Source: Leptobrachium leishanense
Taxonomy: Eukaryota; Chordata; Amphibia; Anura; Megophryidae
NCBI GenBank assembly: GCA_009667805.1
Contig: CM019066.1
Coordinates: forward strand, 332,264,077 to 332,328,076
DNA length: 64,000 nucleotides
Reading direction: 5' to 3'
Part shown: positions 1 through 13,405 of the stretch, one piece after another
Layout of the letters: every line of letters starts with the position of its first letter
Position numbering within the stretch: the stretch's first letter is position 1
The notes under the pieces: generated by a model
What the model saw: only the letters and a program-made list of their open reading frames with translations
Told to the model about the DNA's origin: nothing
Database searches by the model: none
Translations under genes and position numbers: made by a program

Positions 1-1256
1 GAGTTACCATTCCACCCATTCCCATGGTTTACAGGTTCTACATCATAGGATTTATTTAAACTTTGCTCTACAGAGAGCTCCAGGTAGATGTCCCATGTAA
101 GAGGGTTAAGATCATACATTAGGTTGGCAAAGAATGGACCTGCCATGGTGGAGTACATTGGCGTTAGGTCAGTCTAAGGCATTGTATAATCATATCATGT
201 AACCAAAACCTCATCTATTTAAAACGTTAGGGGTGTTTAAATCTTTAGCGGTATGTTTGTGTTGAGTGCTCGGAATTTTGTATAAGTATATACAGGGCGA
301 GCACCCCTTATCTGGAATGCTTTGGATTTCGAACATCGGATTTTTCTGGATTTCAGAAGCGCTGTGAACATACTTCATGAACATGCTGCTTGAAGTGAGC
401 GTGAATCTGAGCAGCATATCACACACTGGGGCTGTCCACAGGGTTCCAAAGAGGCAACACCCACCCGGAGTGCCAAGAGTCAAGAAATACTAAAATGTGT
501 CTGGCTTCGAAAAATCGGGTTTTTCAGAGTCTTCCAGACTTGAGCGTTCCCGATTAGGAGTGCTCTGTCTCTATTCAAAAGCTTTGTATGTATAGACAGG
601 GCTTCCTCATTCACCGGTTTAAAAAACCTTTTGATATTGTAAACAATGTTTCAGCTCCATACTAAGCATTTATCAAGATCTCGAAAATGGTTATAAAGAC
701 TCCGTATGGAGCTAAAAGTTGACTGCAATACAGGAGGTTTTTTTTACCTATAAAGAAGAAAGTCCTGTTAGTACATCCTTGAATATAATGTGGGCCCCTA
801 GACCTCTAGTCTACTAGGATGTGGGCACCAGAAAATTAAGTCCATGAAGTATGAGAACCACTGAACTCTAATGTATAAATGGACAAGAGAGCACACCACA
901 TCATATTATTTTGAGGTCCTACATCCATTCAAGTACTGTTTCTCCATAATCACATAACTTTATACACTGAGCTGTAACACTGTGAGAGCTACTGGAGGGT
1001 TTGCAATGGGTTGTAAATGCATCGAGAGGAATAGAAGGTTTTCAGCCTAAGAGACAAGACACAATTTTAGTGTTACAGACCTGACTTCAGAGGAAACGCT
1101 TCCAGAGAGTGAGTAACGCTAGGAAAAATAATTACGAAATATGTTGACAATAAAAGTTCATTCAGTGGCATTTCTGGTCTGTACAAGGGAGGATGCAGAA
1201 CCTTGATTTTAATCTATAATACATATTGATCAGTTCTTAAAATTAAATATACTGAC
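1..1256. other. Non-coding stretch left of exon 1257-1460
   Basis: No coding segment or RNA gene could be supported here. If the exon at 1257-1460 is real, this is intron sequence downstream of it on the minus strand. The one recognisable repeat (about 285-560) is listed separately. Confidence 0.5.
285..560. repeat. Interspersed repeat fragment, ccttatctggaat type
   Basis: The segment opens with a cccttatctggaatgc motif followed by several ggatttc/ggattttt motifs. A related segment in the opposite orientation lies at about 11127-11215 and ends in atttcagataaggg. The two look like members of one old interspersed family, probably a non-autonomous DNA transposon. No target duplication is visible. 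Confidence 0.4.
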
Positions 1257-1460
1257 CTGCACTTTCTTTTTTCCAATTGGTGGAAGAGGTTGCATTGTTG
1301 GGAAAGTAAACCGAATTCTACAATCAGACCAATCAGAAGTGTCTCCACCATCATCCTTTTTTGAAGTTCGCTCTTTATGGCTCAATGGCTGTGCTCTCTG
1401 CAATCGAAACTCCATTTCATCTGGATATTGTCGATATGGCGAATTATATATTCCTGCAAC
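1257..1460 (-). CDS. Probable internal exon of an unrecognised host gene (68 codons, phase 0-0)
   Basis: On the minus strand a pyrimidine-rich tract (tttttctgtttttctctc, then aatatatag) precedes the exon. The exon then runs 204 nt with no stop to a donor reading CAG|gtcagt. The 68-residue translation begins VAGIYNSPYRQYPDEMEFRL and ends PIGKKKVQ. It is hydrophilic, with a central acidic/Ser patch (KKDDGGDTSDWSD), and does not look like any transposase. A nearer AG, 6 nt inside, would break the frame, which favours the acceptor chosen. The exon is phase 0 at both ends and joins in frame to the exon at 44933-45056. I do not recognise the protein. It could be a coiled-coil or cytoskeletal protein because the upstream exon looks helical, but that is a guess. 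Confidence 0.6.
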
Positions 1461-1839
1461 CTATATATTGAGAGAAAAACAGAAAAAAACAGACTTGTCA
1501 GTTTTGAAGCACACAATGTTAAGTTGTATTTGTTTTAATGGAATGCTATAACACATGCACTAACACAGGACTCCTCCCGAGAAATTACATCAATTTCATA
1601 AGGTTTTTGATGGATTTTATTGTGGCAGACATAACTTTTAAATAAATATGAAAGCTTATGACACCTGAATAGGTGCACACAGAAAGACAGGCCACTAATT
1701 CCATTTCCTGTTCCCCCCCTTGTTCTCATAAACCTGAATTTTGTCCTCCATGATCCTAGAGGGAAATCCAGACAAGGACCCTTGCTCAAACCACAAAGGG
1801 TTAAAATGGTTAGTGAAGTGGCTGCTGCAAACCCAGCTA

Positions 1840-3462
<1,623 letters not shown>

Positions 3463-4027
3463 TAATATCATATGAGCCACCAATTCCCCATAGGTCTCCT
3501 TAAATTATGGGACCAATGCAAGGCTTCGGTGCAGCTGCTCGATTTTAAAGCCACAGTCAAAAATAAGTGTGATATCCAACAAAAACAACAATTGCAGCAG
3601 TTGCAGATAAATCAAGAAATGGTCCTAATGTCCGTCTTATTAAATTGCAAGAGGATCTCATTCAAGCTATCGATTCCTAATGGGTCTCCTTGAGGTTGGG
3701 ACCATAAACCAAGGATCGATACAAGTTGTTCAGACCAAATTCACATACATATATGTCAGCATAAGTGGCAACAAAGAAGTGGCAATGCTTCTACATCGAT
3801 CAATAATTGATCATCATTTCTCTTTGGCAATTTCAAGGCAGTATCATATGAGCCACCGATTCCCCATAGGTCTCCTTGAAATGTGGGCTTCGGTGCGGCT
3901 GCTCGATTTACAAGACTGTGTTTTTCAAATTGTTGTGACTTAGATGAAGATCAGAGCACATTTTATGACCAATTCATGCAAAACTCCACGTAATCCCAAA
4001 GGGTTCACATACTTTTTCTTGCAACTG
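3463..4027. repeat. Duplicated Tc1 right end plus triplicated flanking motif
   Basis: A second copy of the last ~115 bp of the Tc1 element lies at 3913-4027, ending gcaactg before a TA. The intervening 450 bp carry three related blocks at about 3466, 3660 and 3845, each with a (c)gattcc(c)..gggtctcctt or ataggtctcctt core. The second right end is an exact inverse of the element's left end, the first is not. The arrangement may be a tandem duplication of the right end, or a partial second insertion. Confidence 0.75.
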
Positions 4028-4533
4028 TATATAGACAGTTTAAAAATAATGGGTAAAGATACAGTACATATTATCCCTAGTATAACAAATCTGTCTGAAT
4101 GGTGGTGAGATGAACAGATACAGAGAAAAAAACGTAGGCCCTATCAACTGTCCTATACGGTGGCCTTGGCATTCAAGTGCCTACCGTACCAGTATTCAGC
4201 TCCTAACCGTTACCAAAAAATCTAAATGCATTTGCAAAGTCACTTAACATTGTCTTTTTGTAATTTTACATTATTATTCCAGGTTACAAGCGAAAATAAT
4301 GAGTGTCCTTCGAATCCTGTCAAATGACAACATCTCACATACGGCAAGTCAATCTACACTTTGCTCACGGACCATGCACTTCTCATCTTTCTTGTCTCTA
4401 TAAACCCATTTCCCTTCTAGATAATAAATTTGTTTGGGAACAGGGTCCTCTACTCCTACTTGATCATCTTTCTCAAATTATGTCTTGATAAAATGTTTTT
4501 ATTGTGCCTTTGTTCATTTAACTAAGTACCTGT

Positions 4534-4800
4534 GTATACATTTGGGCCACATTACGATCTCCACGCTAAAACGGGTGGCGGTAGGGAGAAAAAACTGCGC
4601 CCGCAGTTTTCCCCCTACCGCCCCCATTTTAGCGTGGAATTACAATGCAAGTGCTTAAAAAGCTGCCTGCATTGTTACCGCGCGCTACGGCCCGGGATGC
4701 TCGCGGTAGCGCTGAGCGCAGCCACGAGCATCCACTCGATGGAGTCCATGGACTCCATTGATCCAGACGCCGGCGATCACATGACCTCATTTTATGCAGC
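4534..4800. repeat. Fold-back MITE-like repeat with long hairpin
   Basis: Positions 4561-4637 form an inverted repeat: ccacgctaaaacgggtggcg on the left is mirrored by cgcccccattttagcgtgg, around a G/C-rich centre. The downstream part (ggagtccatggactccattg, gatcacatgacc) recurs in diverged form at 55910-55960, so both are one family. The adjoining gggccacattacg resembles the gggcc...attac termini of other MITEs here. Confidence 0.6.
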
Positions 4801-5435
4801 TGAAACATATAAATCACTGCAGTAATTATCCAATAGAAGGCTCACACCTATTTGCTTAGTAAAATTCAGGTGGGGACGGTTATTTTTGGATAGGCAGTTC
4901 ATAAGACTATTTATAAAATGTTCTTATATTAGCAGTGTTTATACCTCCAGGCCGTCTTTACTATGCCAAGAGTTCATTTAAAATTTTGTAAAAATGCTTT
5001 ACAGAATATTAGTGCATTAGAAGATGCCCTTACTTTCCCTGTGAAGTCTGATTAAAGGAATAGATATCACATTGGTCTCCATAAGCAGAGCTGTAAGAGG
5101 GTTGTCACACAGTGATACACCCCCTGTGATGATGTCAGCGTGCTGACATGAAATTGGTTGCAAGGAGTGATTGTTGGGTTGTCCTGTAGGACGGCTTCTC
5201 CACTCACAGCTGTAACTCACCCCAGTCACATGCCAGCACAAGTCAGCGACAATAATTTTTTTTCATTGGGAATTATTCCTATTTATGTGTTAGAAAAATA
5301 TAATGTCAACACATACAGTATATCAGGAATGATTTCCTATAAAAATGAACCCAACTTAAAGTCCGCTTGTCATGACCAACATAAGATCCCATTGCTACAG
5401 TAAGTAGTAGTAACGAGTAGTAGTAGTAGTTAGTA
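4801..5435. other. No feature recognised
   Basis: No exon-like frame, RNA gene or clear repeat boundary was found. A short TAG/TAGTAG-rich tract lies at 5401-5435. Confidence 0.4.
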
Positions 5436-5996
5436 ACGGCTAACTCGAGTACATACTCGAGTATACCGCTAGATTTTGGTGACAAAAATGTACCTTAAAA
5501 TTGGAGGGGTCACGTTATATTCGAGACATCTGCATCGCGTGTAAAATAAAAAACTTGCCTTGCTCTGAGTCCCAAGTCTCCCGGAAATTCTGGTAGTCTC
5601 GCGAAGTGAATGCGGGCTCCCTGATGCTTGCAAACACTTCAGGAACTCCCAGATTCAGGAGTGGTGGGATTCTTCACGGCCACAGGGCACGCTCGGTTTA
5701 AGCCAATCATTCACCTCGCTCGCCTCCGCCGGCCATCTAATCTCTAGCAAAGAAGACGGATGGCCAGCGGCTTCATACTTAGTAACAACTGCAATCATTC
5801 TAGAGCAGAGCACCCTGGCCTGAGGGGGAGCCTGACTGTGTTAAGAGAACCTGGAAGGATTTTAATTATTTACCGGTAAGGTAAAATTTTGTTCCTCGCA
5901 TTATATTCGAGTCTTGAGTATTCTCTCATTTTCATAATAAATTTTTATCCATCACGTTATATTCGGGTCGCGTTATACTCGAGTATCTACGGTAAT
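5436..5996. mobile_element. Non-autonomous DNA transposon with ctcgagtata termini
   Basis: The left end contains catactcgagtatac and the right end gttatactcgagtatctacgg, inverse of each other over about 20 nt. Both ends carry subterminal gttatattcg(a/g)g motifs. The roughly 560-bp interior contains no meaningful frame. It resembles widespread short vertebrate elements with a tactcgagtata terminus. I cannot assign a superfamily. Confidence 0.6.
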
Positions 5997-6074
5997 CTTT
6001 TTGTTATTTATATCATCTCCTAAATATATAATAAGTAGCAGAGTTTATATAATAATAAAACAGATTAGATTACT

Positions 6075-6195
6075 CTAGATTGTAAACTCATCTGAGCAGG
6101 GCCCTCTTCACCTTTTACCTCCATCCTATGTTTGTTTATTTGTGTCGTGTTCACTTATTGTAAAGCACTGCACTATATAAACGATAGTAATAATA
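6075..6195 (+). repeat. Interspersed repeat tail, attgtaaagc(g)ct type
   Basis: It contains tagattgtaaactcatctgagcag-like and ttattgtaaagcactgca...tatataaa motifs. Related copies are at 9295-9360 and 34203-34350 (minus) and 55290-55490 (plus), giving four members of a family typical of LINE/SINE 3-prime tails in amphibians and fish. Confidence 0.55.
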
Positions 6196-7060
6196 TATTT
6201 TACATAGTAAACTATTAGAATCCAGATTTGATGTCCAGGTATATCTACAGCAATATCACATTTATAAAGTCTGTGAGATTCTTCTTGTACGTTGTCTGGA
6301 ATACATAAAAACAGCTCATCAGTCACCTCCTGTGTCATCCTGGATTATGTGAGAGTCATTCCTATAAACATGAATGAGGAGCAATACGGTTTCTCACCAG
6401 GTGCAATATGGATGTGTCCATGGACCTGATGGGGTAACATCTTGAATTATCCCTGCCTAAACATATAATTAATCTTTTATGAGGTTGCTAATGTGCATAC
6501 GTATTCTAAAGCAGCTGATAGGCAATGAACAATGTAAAAGAGCAGCTTGTGGTCCTTAATACAAAAAAAAAAGGAAAAAAGATGAAAGATGATCAAAAAG
6601 GAGAACTAAAGACCAGTGTCCTCCTATTATTTACGACTATTTTTTATATATTTAGGCTTTTGTATCGTCAGTTGTTTCATTTGAACAGTTATGGGTAAGC
6701 AACTATAATATGTAGAATTAATAGATGTACACAGGGCAGAAGCCCTAAAAAAACCAAAAAACAACTACAAATAAATGAAAAATATGACGAAAGTCCAATA
6801 AAAAAAGATATCACTATGTACCACTATATTCTGGTGAGTTCTGCGTCTGGACTAACACTGCTTATCCAATCTATATTCTCAATAAAGCGCTGCTATGTAA
6901 CACCAGGGCTCTCGGCCTGTCCCTAAGTGGCCTGGTCCAAAGTGGAGTTAACAACTGGAGCTGCATCCACACTATCATCCAGGATGCCCCTCCATCAGGA
7001 CCCCTAATCACTGCCGTGCTTCCTAGTGGTGTCTCCACTCTCTACAGGTGTATGGGACTC
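6196..7060. other. No feature recognised
   Basis: AT-rich sequence without an exon-like frame or a clear repeat boundary. Confidence 0.4.
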
Positions 7061-7068
7061 TACTTCAC

Positions 7069-8314
7069 TAGGGATGACCCGAACACCCCCGTGTTCGGTT
7101 CACATTCGAACTCGAACAATTTCTAAAGTTCGAGTTCCAACTCGAACACGAACCGAACTCAATGCAAGTCAATGGGACTCAAAAGTTCGATTTTTAGAGT
7201 GCCCTCCAAGAGGGCATATATGCAAGATATTTGCCATAAAAGGTGTATGGGGGTCCGGGTAGTGCCCTGGGGGACAGGAAACAAGGACAAAAAGTTTAAA
7301 AAAATATGTTTTTTAAAGGAACAGTGAGTTTTCCATAAAATAAGGGTTAAAAATAAAAACGAAAAATTCCTTCAAATATCGTGCCTAGGAGGTCCCCATA
7401 ACCTGACCGTGAAGTGGCGGATTTGTAGGATGTATAGAAACATCGCCATCAGAGACCCACACACGACACCTAGCCACCCTTAAGGGGTTAAAATGCACAG
7501 GGACTGGCTACTATCCTGTTAGATGAGGGAATGTATTATATGTATAAAGCAAGGTATATATGACAATGGGTAGTCAGAGACTCTAGGGACTCAGCTTGTA
7601 CGCTTTATGATAGACATTTTCACGTTGTGTTGTGTTACTAATGCAGAAGCAGCAAGCCCTTCGACCACGCTTGCACCAAAACTATAGATCTAACACAATA
7701 ATAATTGTATGCTCACATAGGCCCTTCGGGAGAGGTACATGATATACAAATACTGGAATATTACGTTTAAATCTAAGGAATGTGATAAAGATTTTATTAA
7801 GCCCTTGATGACAATAGACGTAACATCTACATCATTAATGATTGGTTTTACAGAGCCCTGGTCCTTAAGGGGTTAAACAGCATATCAGAGGAACATGTAG
7901 TAGAAATGAACACTTCTTTGAATTCAGAAGCACAGTGTTCATACATGTGCAGGAGCCACACCCAGTCTGCAGGCAATGTATCAAATTCATGAGACCAGAC
8001 TAATTAGAAGCACATGTTATTTCCAAACACTAATTAACAGCTGTTGTTTACGCCGTTTATGCAAGCAACATGCGTGCCTTCTTGCCCTGGGTAGTTTTTT
8101 AATTCAATATCTAATAAACTGTTGCTTATAATATTCTGCAGTAAAGAGTCTCTTTATTTCTAGATTTTTTAGTATTTTTTAAGCATTTTTTATACTTTTT
8201 CAATTTTATTTTTTTTCGAACTCGAACCGAACACGCCAAAAAGTTCAAAGTTCGCAAGCTTTCGAACTGCCAATGTTCGAGTCGAACTCCGAACTGATCG
8301 AACCGAACAGCTCA
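7069..8314. mobile_element. hAT-type non-autonomous transposon, 1.25 kb, with 8-bp target duplication
   Basis: Identical octamers tacttcac flank the element at 7061-7068 and 8315-8322. The left terminus starts tagggatgacccgaacac. The right terminus ends gatcgaaccgaacagctca. Both ends are dense in gttcg/cgaac motifs that can pair. The 8-bp duplication supports the hAT superfamily. The interior has no transposase. It resembles, from memory, a common vertebrate repeat beginning tagggatgagc. The right end seems to have lost about 6 terminal bases. A small TTAA-flanked element is nested at 7801-7872. Confidence 0.75.
7801..7872. mobile_element. Tiny piggyBac-like MITE nested in the hAT element
   Basis: TTAA lies at 7797-7800 and 7873-7876. 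The termini gcccttgatgac and ggtccttaagggg are imperfect inverse repeats of the ccccttaaggacc kind seen in piggyBac-related MITEs. Only 72 bp, so it is non-coding. Confidence 0.45.
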
Positions 8315-8322
8315 TACTTCAC

Positions 8323-9294
8323 ATCATCCACAGACACTCCCTCATTCTGATCTACTGTATTGCTTTTGGTATGGGACTCCTGTATGACGTGATCTTTAAT
8401 CTAGAGGATTTTTACCTTAAATTCTTGACTTTAGCTGATTTCCTGTCTGTTGCTACTCAATCTAATTAGCATGTGTGAATCTGCTGCCACTACAGACAGC
8501 ATGGCACCAGGTGTGTGAGCTTATATGCACTGATTGCTTGCACTCAGTGCTCATATAACACCAGGACCTGGCTCACGGAGCCTTGGCACTATGCCTGGTT
8601 CAAAGTGGAGTCAACAACTGGAGTTAGGAGGGAGATACTGCAAGGTCCACAAGCTAACTCTGGTAAACTCATTGCTGCACAATGCTCTCTCTTCCTTCTT
8701 CCTTCCTTCTACTCTCTTACTCTGCTTTCTTCCTAAAATGGAACACAAGCCCCTATATCATCAACCCATCTAATATGTACATCTCTCCCACCCTTCTCTC
8801 TTCCCACATGATGGCCTCCCATGTGCTTCTTTTTTTCCTCAGAAATTGGTCTCCCTCTAATTCTCTGGCATACAATCATCTCCACCTTCACTTTCTCACT
8901 CTTCTGCTGTTACTTTATGCAGGTTTATTTGACTCTCTCATATGTGTGATACGTTTCTCTTGGTTATTTTTTTTTAACTATGTCCCTATTAAAAGTTACG
9001 TTTTAGATACATTGGGCCCACCTTGCCTCCTCACAGTCCTCCACTTCTTCTTGAAAGGTAGGTATACACACTGATCACCTTTCTCCCTGGGCACTGGTCT
9101 GCTCCTCTTCGTTTCAGGATTTCCACAATGCAGAAATCCCTGCAGCTTTTAACGCACTTAGCATAATGTACGCTAAGCAAATTATGTATCATTTGGATCT
9201 TGCCTACTTTTGTACGCAAGTTATACATCACCTATGCAGAACAATGTATTGGTGCTGCACTGACAGCACCATCATTCCTCAGCTGCCATATTGT
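8323..9294. other. No gene; pyrimidine-rich tract
   Basis: No exon-like frame was found. Positions 8685-8930 are strongly C/T-rich (cttccttcc motifs), which produces spurious Ser/Leu-rich frames. Confidence 0.45.
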
Positions 9295-9850
9295 TATTAT
9301 CCTTTAATTATATAGCTCCACATATTCCGCAGCGCTTTACAAGATCTGTGTACAATAGGTTGATACATTAAAATACCACACACGGATAATGGTCTGATTC
9401 AGAGGGACCCTGTTCCCAAGGGAACCTACAATCTATGAGATGTACAAGTATTTTGTGAGGTAGGCGCATCCATGCCGTTAGGTGTCTTGCCCAAGGACAC
9501 TCGCTGGTGGTGTCTTCTGAGCGGAATCGAGTCGGCTTTCCATCACTGCAGATCAGCGACCTGGTGGTTAGGTTGAACCCGCTTCTCGTAAAGTCGAGAC
9601 TTGCTTCTCCATAGTTGTATTGGAGGGATGTGCTGAACGGGATTTGACTTGCTTCTTCACCGTCAAAGGGTAGAGATGTTACCACTGGACTCCACAGCCA
9701 ATATTGTGTGGTAGGCAAGTATGTACCGTTAGGTGTCTTGCCCAAGGACACTTACTGAAGAGGTGCTCTGGCCTTGAATCTAACCTGTGTCTCCACGGTT
9801 AGAGTAGTTATCCTAAACTATGGGGCATGACAGTAGTGATGTTACCTCTA
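9295..9850 (-). repeat. LINE/SINE 3-prime-type repeat, tandemly partial
   Basis: It begins with a tatagctccacatattccgc agcgctttacaa-like segment, followed by ccctgttcccaagggaacct and gtcttgcccaaggacac. The last motif occurs twice (9483 and 9736), so part of the unit is repeated. A related copy at 53205-53342 includes tgggatttgaacc, whose complement looks like a tRNA B box. A tRNA-derived SINE or an L2-like tail are both possible. Confidence 0.5.
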
Positions 9851-10125
9851 CTCCATCCAGCTGGTCATATCCTACAACGCTTACTGCTGCGAGTGACTGT
9901 AGACAGAATGAAGTCAGCACACAGAGCATGTTGTCATCATTAGTCCACAATTTAGCCTCAGGCAAGTGGGATAATGTAAATCCTGTCTCCTGAGTGACAG
10001 CTGTGTGAGGGGAGGAAACTCCTCAGTTTCACACAGCCATATTTGCAAAACGGAACTGGAAGGAGGACACACATGCAGCCTGACGGCTTAAAATTAGCTA
10101 CACTGTCAACCTGCCTAAATTGTTG

Positions 10126-10435
10126 AGGAATGGTTTGAGAAACATGACAAAGATTTCAAGGTCTTACTTGGTCTCCACTTTCCCCAGATCTCAATCTAGT
10201 TGAGCATCTTTGGATGTGCTGGAACAAAAATCTGATCTATGGAGGCCTCCCCTCACAACGTGTAAGAATTAAAGGATCTGCTGCTAATGTCTTAGTGAAG
10301 GATACCACAAGCCACGTTCAGAGGTCTTGTGGAGTCCATGCTTTGACGCATCAGAGCTGTTTTGGCAGTACAAGGAGAACCTACAGGACATTAGGCAGGT
10401 GGTTTAAATGTAGTGGCTGATCAGAGTATGTGGAT
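10126..10435 (+). pseudogene. Tc1/mariner-type transposase C-terminus (fragment)
   Basis: The plus strand encodes a decayed C-terminal end of a Tc1-like transposase distinct from the two full elements. Near 10178 it reads SPDLNLVEHLW, the region of the third catalytic acid. A one-base deletion (cttt-ggatgtgctgg) shifts the frame right after this. The rest runs to 10420 and contains SQRVRIKGSAANVLVKDTT. The sequence ends in a gcaggtggtttaaatg.. gctgatcagag segment typical of the element's 3-prime end. The N-terminal two thirds are missing. Non-functional. Confidence 0.6.
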
Positions 10436-10878
10436 TCATACCTCTCTTTTTTAAAACGCTGTATAACATATTGCAACAAGAATTACTTTCGGGGGATTTT
10501 GTCAAGTGGTGACTTCGGCATTTGGTATTTTCTTGATTATTGAGCTGCACAGACAATGCATAATCAGCCCATTTGGCTTTGCGAGTCCTCCTGTTACAGT
10601 AGGCTAGACCTTTATGGCCATGGAAAGCCTGTGAGATATCAGACTATGATTATACTTTCCGTAATGATTTTTGTCTTACATTTTAAAAGACAACGAACTG
10701 CCAAGACTATCAGAGTTTATGATGATCAGCCTCATGGAGGCCCATAAACCTGGGAAATGGAACTTCAGGGCAAAAAGGAATTTGGATGTGGTAGACTGAA
10801 TTCTTTTAACATTTATTTCAAACGTCAGCAAGGGCTATTCTCTCACCTTCCCTTTAGTCCCCATAAGGGGGTGACATA

Positions 10879-11060
10879 CAGGTCTATTCACTAAAGGTGA
10901 AACTCGGGAGAACTGGCAGGAAAAGTGAAAACTCTAGGTCAAAATAGCCAAACCAGAAAAATTCACCCATTTATCTCACTTTCCAAATCGGCTATTTGGT
11001 CTAGATTGTTCTCTTCTCCTGCCAATTCTCCTTAGTTTCACCGTTTAGTGAATAGACCTG
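10879..11060. mobile_element. Fold-back MITE, caggtctattca family, copy 1
   Basis: The termini caggtctattcactaaaggt and acc..ttagtgaatagacctg are inverse repeats that extend through nearly the whole 182 bp. The interior contains the family core tctaggtcaaaatagcc and tttccaaatcggctattt. The same core occurs at 25265, 25790, 42515 and 43849. The flanks suggest a TA target. Confidence 0.8.
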
Positions 11061-11126
11061 TTATTGTGTTCGTACGGGGAATTTGAAACATATCTATGGA
11101 TTTCTTGTTTAAACGGGTCTTTTTCC

Positions 11127-11215
11127 CAAGATATCATATTATTATCCGCAAATGTTGAAAAACCTGAAAAAATCCAAAATCCAAAAGACTTCTGATCTCG
11201 AATATTTCAGATAAG
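11127..11215. repeat. Interspersed repeat fragment, inverse of the 285-560 family
   Basis: It holds aaaaaatccaaaatccaaaa and ends atatttcagataaggg, matching the complement of the left end at 285. It is an old, truncated copy. Confidence 0.4.
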
Positions 11216-11220
11216 GGAAA

Positions 11221-12118
11221 GCTATCTTGTATTTTGTTTTAACAGTAAACGCTTGGGACCGTGATATTTCAGCTCAGAGATAACCTATTAAAGACAGCAC
11301 GAGGACCGCTGCATGGATACTTTTTTCTAGGACTTCATCTCTGCATCAATTTTCTGAAGTGACCAACACTACGGGGAAATCTGAGCTAACTGTTAAAAAA
11401 ACTACAGCTCAGTTATTCCTAGTACTGTCATGCTAACTTCTAACTCAATAAGTACTGGGAAATCTCCGGGGGAAATCCGGCTAATAGCTTCTCGGTGACC
11501 TTCTTTCATCAGACCCTGCTGTTGACTGCCGGTCCTATGGTGAATATGGCAAATGAGCTGTGAAACCGCTTTTTTTTTTCTTTTTCTAAGGCCGTGATTC
11601 TGACATGTCAGAAAATGAGCTATACAATAGATACTTTTTTTTTTCCCCCTCCAGTATCCTTTTCCTCAGGAAAACCTGTGCACATTTTCCATCATGGAAA
11701 GTCATGCACGACCTAGATAGAATATTAATTGTGCCAGGTCAAGCATACTGGTAAATGTATCATTTGTTACCCAGTCATCCTTGGCCCTACATTAATATTT
11801 TCAATCACTTTGCATTTCTGATAATCTGTCTTCCAGGTTCCGTTCTATCATTTTTTTCATAATTAAGCATAGGAATAAAGAAACGAGACACGTTGAGGCT
11901 ATAAAAAATTCCCTCAGACATCAAGGAAAATTATGCTATAAAGCTTTCATGTCTTCTTTCTTTCCCTCTCCTTTATTACTTCATCAATTGGCCTTAACTT
12001 CAGACATGTCTGAGTGCTGCCCAGACTAGCCTGTCCTATTCTTCTTCTGTTTTTAACTCAATTTTTTTTTTAAATAGGCTAAATAATTCAAAATACCAAA
12101 AATAATTCACATGGTAAA
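11221..12118. other. No feature recognised
   Basis: No exon-like frame or repeat boundary could be supported. Poly-T and poly-A runs at 11571, 11633 and 12062 are the only notable features. Confidence 0.4.
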
Positions 12119-12360
12119 ATTATATATATATATATATAGTGTGTTTATTATTGCAGAAGCCACTTGCACATCACAGCAATTCGATGAATGGCATCCCAGA
12201 GCTCCTGTGCCACATTCCCCATATGCAGCAAGGAACTCTGGGTAGGATATGCAAATTACCCCTGTCTCACTTATATATACATATATAGATTAGGTAGGCC
12301 GCGTTGCTTCTCAGTGATATATATATATATATTTTATAAAAGCAAGGAGACAGAATTTCA
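12119..12360. repeat. Interspersed repeat with tgtttattattgcag start, copy 1
   Basis: After an AT microsatellite (12119-12137) comes tgtttattattgcagaagcc, with catcacagcaatt and acattccccatatgcagca. The same string of motifs occurs at 22482-22600 at about 85 percent identity by eye, so this is a dispersed family of at least 120 bp. Its class is unknown. Confidence 0.5.
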
Positions 12361-12686
12361 GGATAAGACACCTTAGCAGCAAAATTTTTTTTTTATTTAA
12401 GATAAAAAAATAGATTTTTATATAATGACAATCCATTCAATAATGAATCTCTTGCATTTGCAAATGTCCACATTTTTATTATGTTACCAATGGATACAGA
12501 GCCGGAAACAAGATTCTGCTTATTATTTTACAGTATGTATTAAACATAATAAATAAGGCAGGGCTGGGACGAATTGTTAGAATAAAACATATTTCTATAT
12601 TATTTATTTGCTGTTCAAAACACTGAATATATTCCAAGACTTTAAATTAACCACCTCTGCTCATAAGTTAGTCCACGCATAAAACA

Positions 12687-13405
12687 CTTTGAGAGTTATT
12701 CACTTAAGTCGGAATTTGCCACCAGACTGCGCTGAACAGTGACTTTTACTGTATCTGCAATTTCTGGGCCATTCATCTATTCATTAAACTTTATTTCTGC
12801 CAAATGCAGACACATTGACAGAAAAATATGGTGCATTTTACCACAATTCACCATGATTTACCATGATTCTGTGATACCGAAATTGTCCCATTGAGCACTA
12901 TTAGTGTATTAACAGAACGCCGAATTATACTGAAATTGCGTCAAATGATCTGATTTCAGCGATTTTAATTTGTCAGGTTTACACAGGCAAATCGAATAGG
13001 TTTTACTATAATCACTTTTTTTAAAAAAAAAATAAAGACAATTATTTTTTTTAAAACCTTTTAGTATTTTTTAAAAGACCATTGTATGATTTTTTTAAAA
13101 CCCATTTTTACTTTTTTTTTAAAGGACATTTTCTATTATTCAGATAAAATTTTACATTCATTTTTATTAATTTAACCTTCTATTAGGAGAATAGGAGACT
13201 TCCTATTTTTTTGTCCGGTTCAGTGGAATTCCCGAGGTCAATTAGATGCTTTTTGGGGCTTTTCGCCAACATCTTACAACTACTGAGGCGCCTCCATTCT
13301 CGGTGTAATATGACGAAAATCTGGCGAATAGTGCATGTATCGGATTTTCGGCTAAATGGAATGGCTGGATTGTGGCAAATCAAAATTTCGGTGCTTTGTG
13401 AATAA
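12687..13405. mobile_element. Non-autonomous DNA element, gttattcac family, AT-rich copy
   Basis: The left end gttattcacttaagtcggaatttgcc is mirrored by ggcaaatcaaaatttcggtgctttgtgaataat at the right. The 0.7-kb interior is very AT-rich, with many poly-A/T runs. The ends relate it to the elements at 15800, 30307 and 51278, which also start near (g)gttattca and carry cgg/ccg-rich subterminal repeats. Confidence 0.55.

Noticed and set aside
4532..4825. 97-codon frame
   Set aside because: It spans a MITE hairpin and shows no protein family similarity.
9368..9751. 127-codon minus-strand frame
   Set aside because: It lies in an LINE/SINE tail with an internal duplication and no RT or endonuclease motif.
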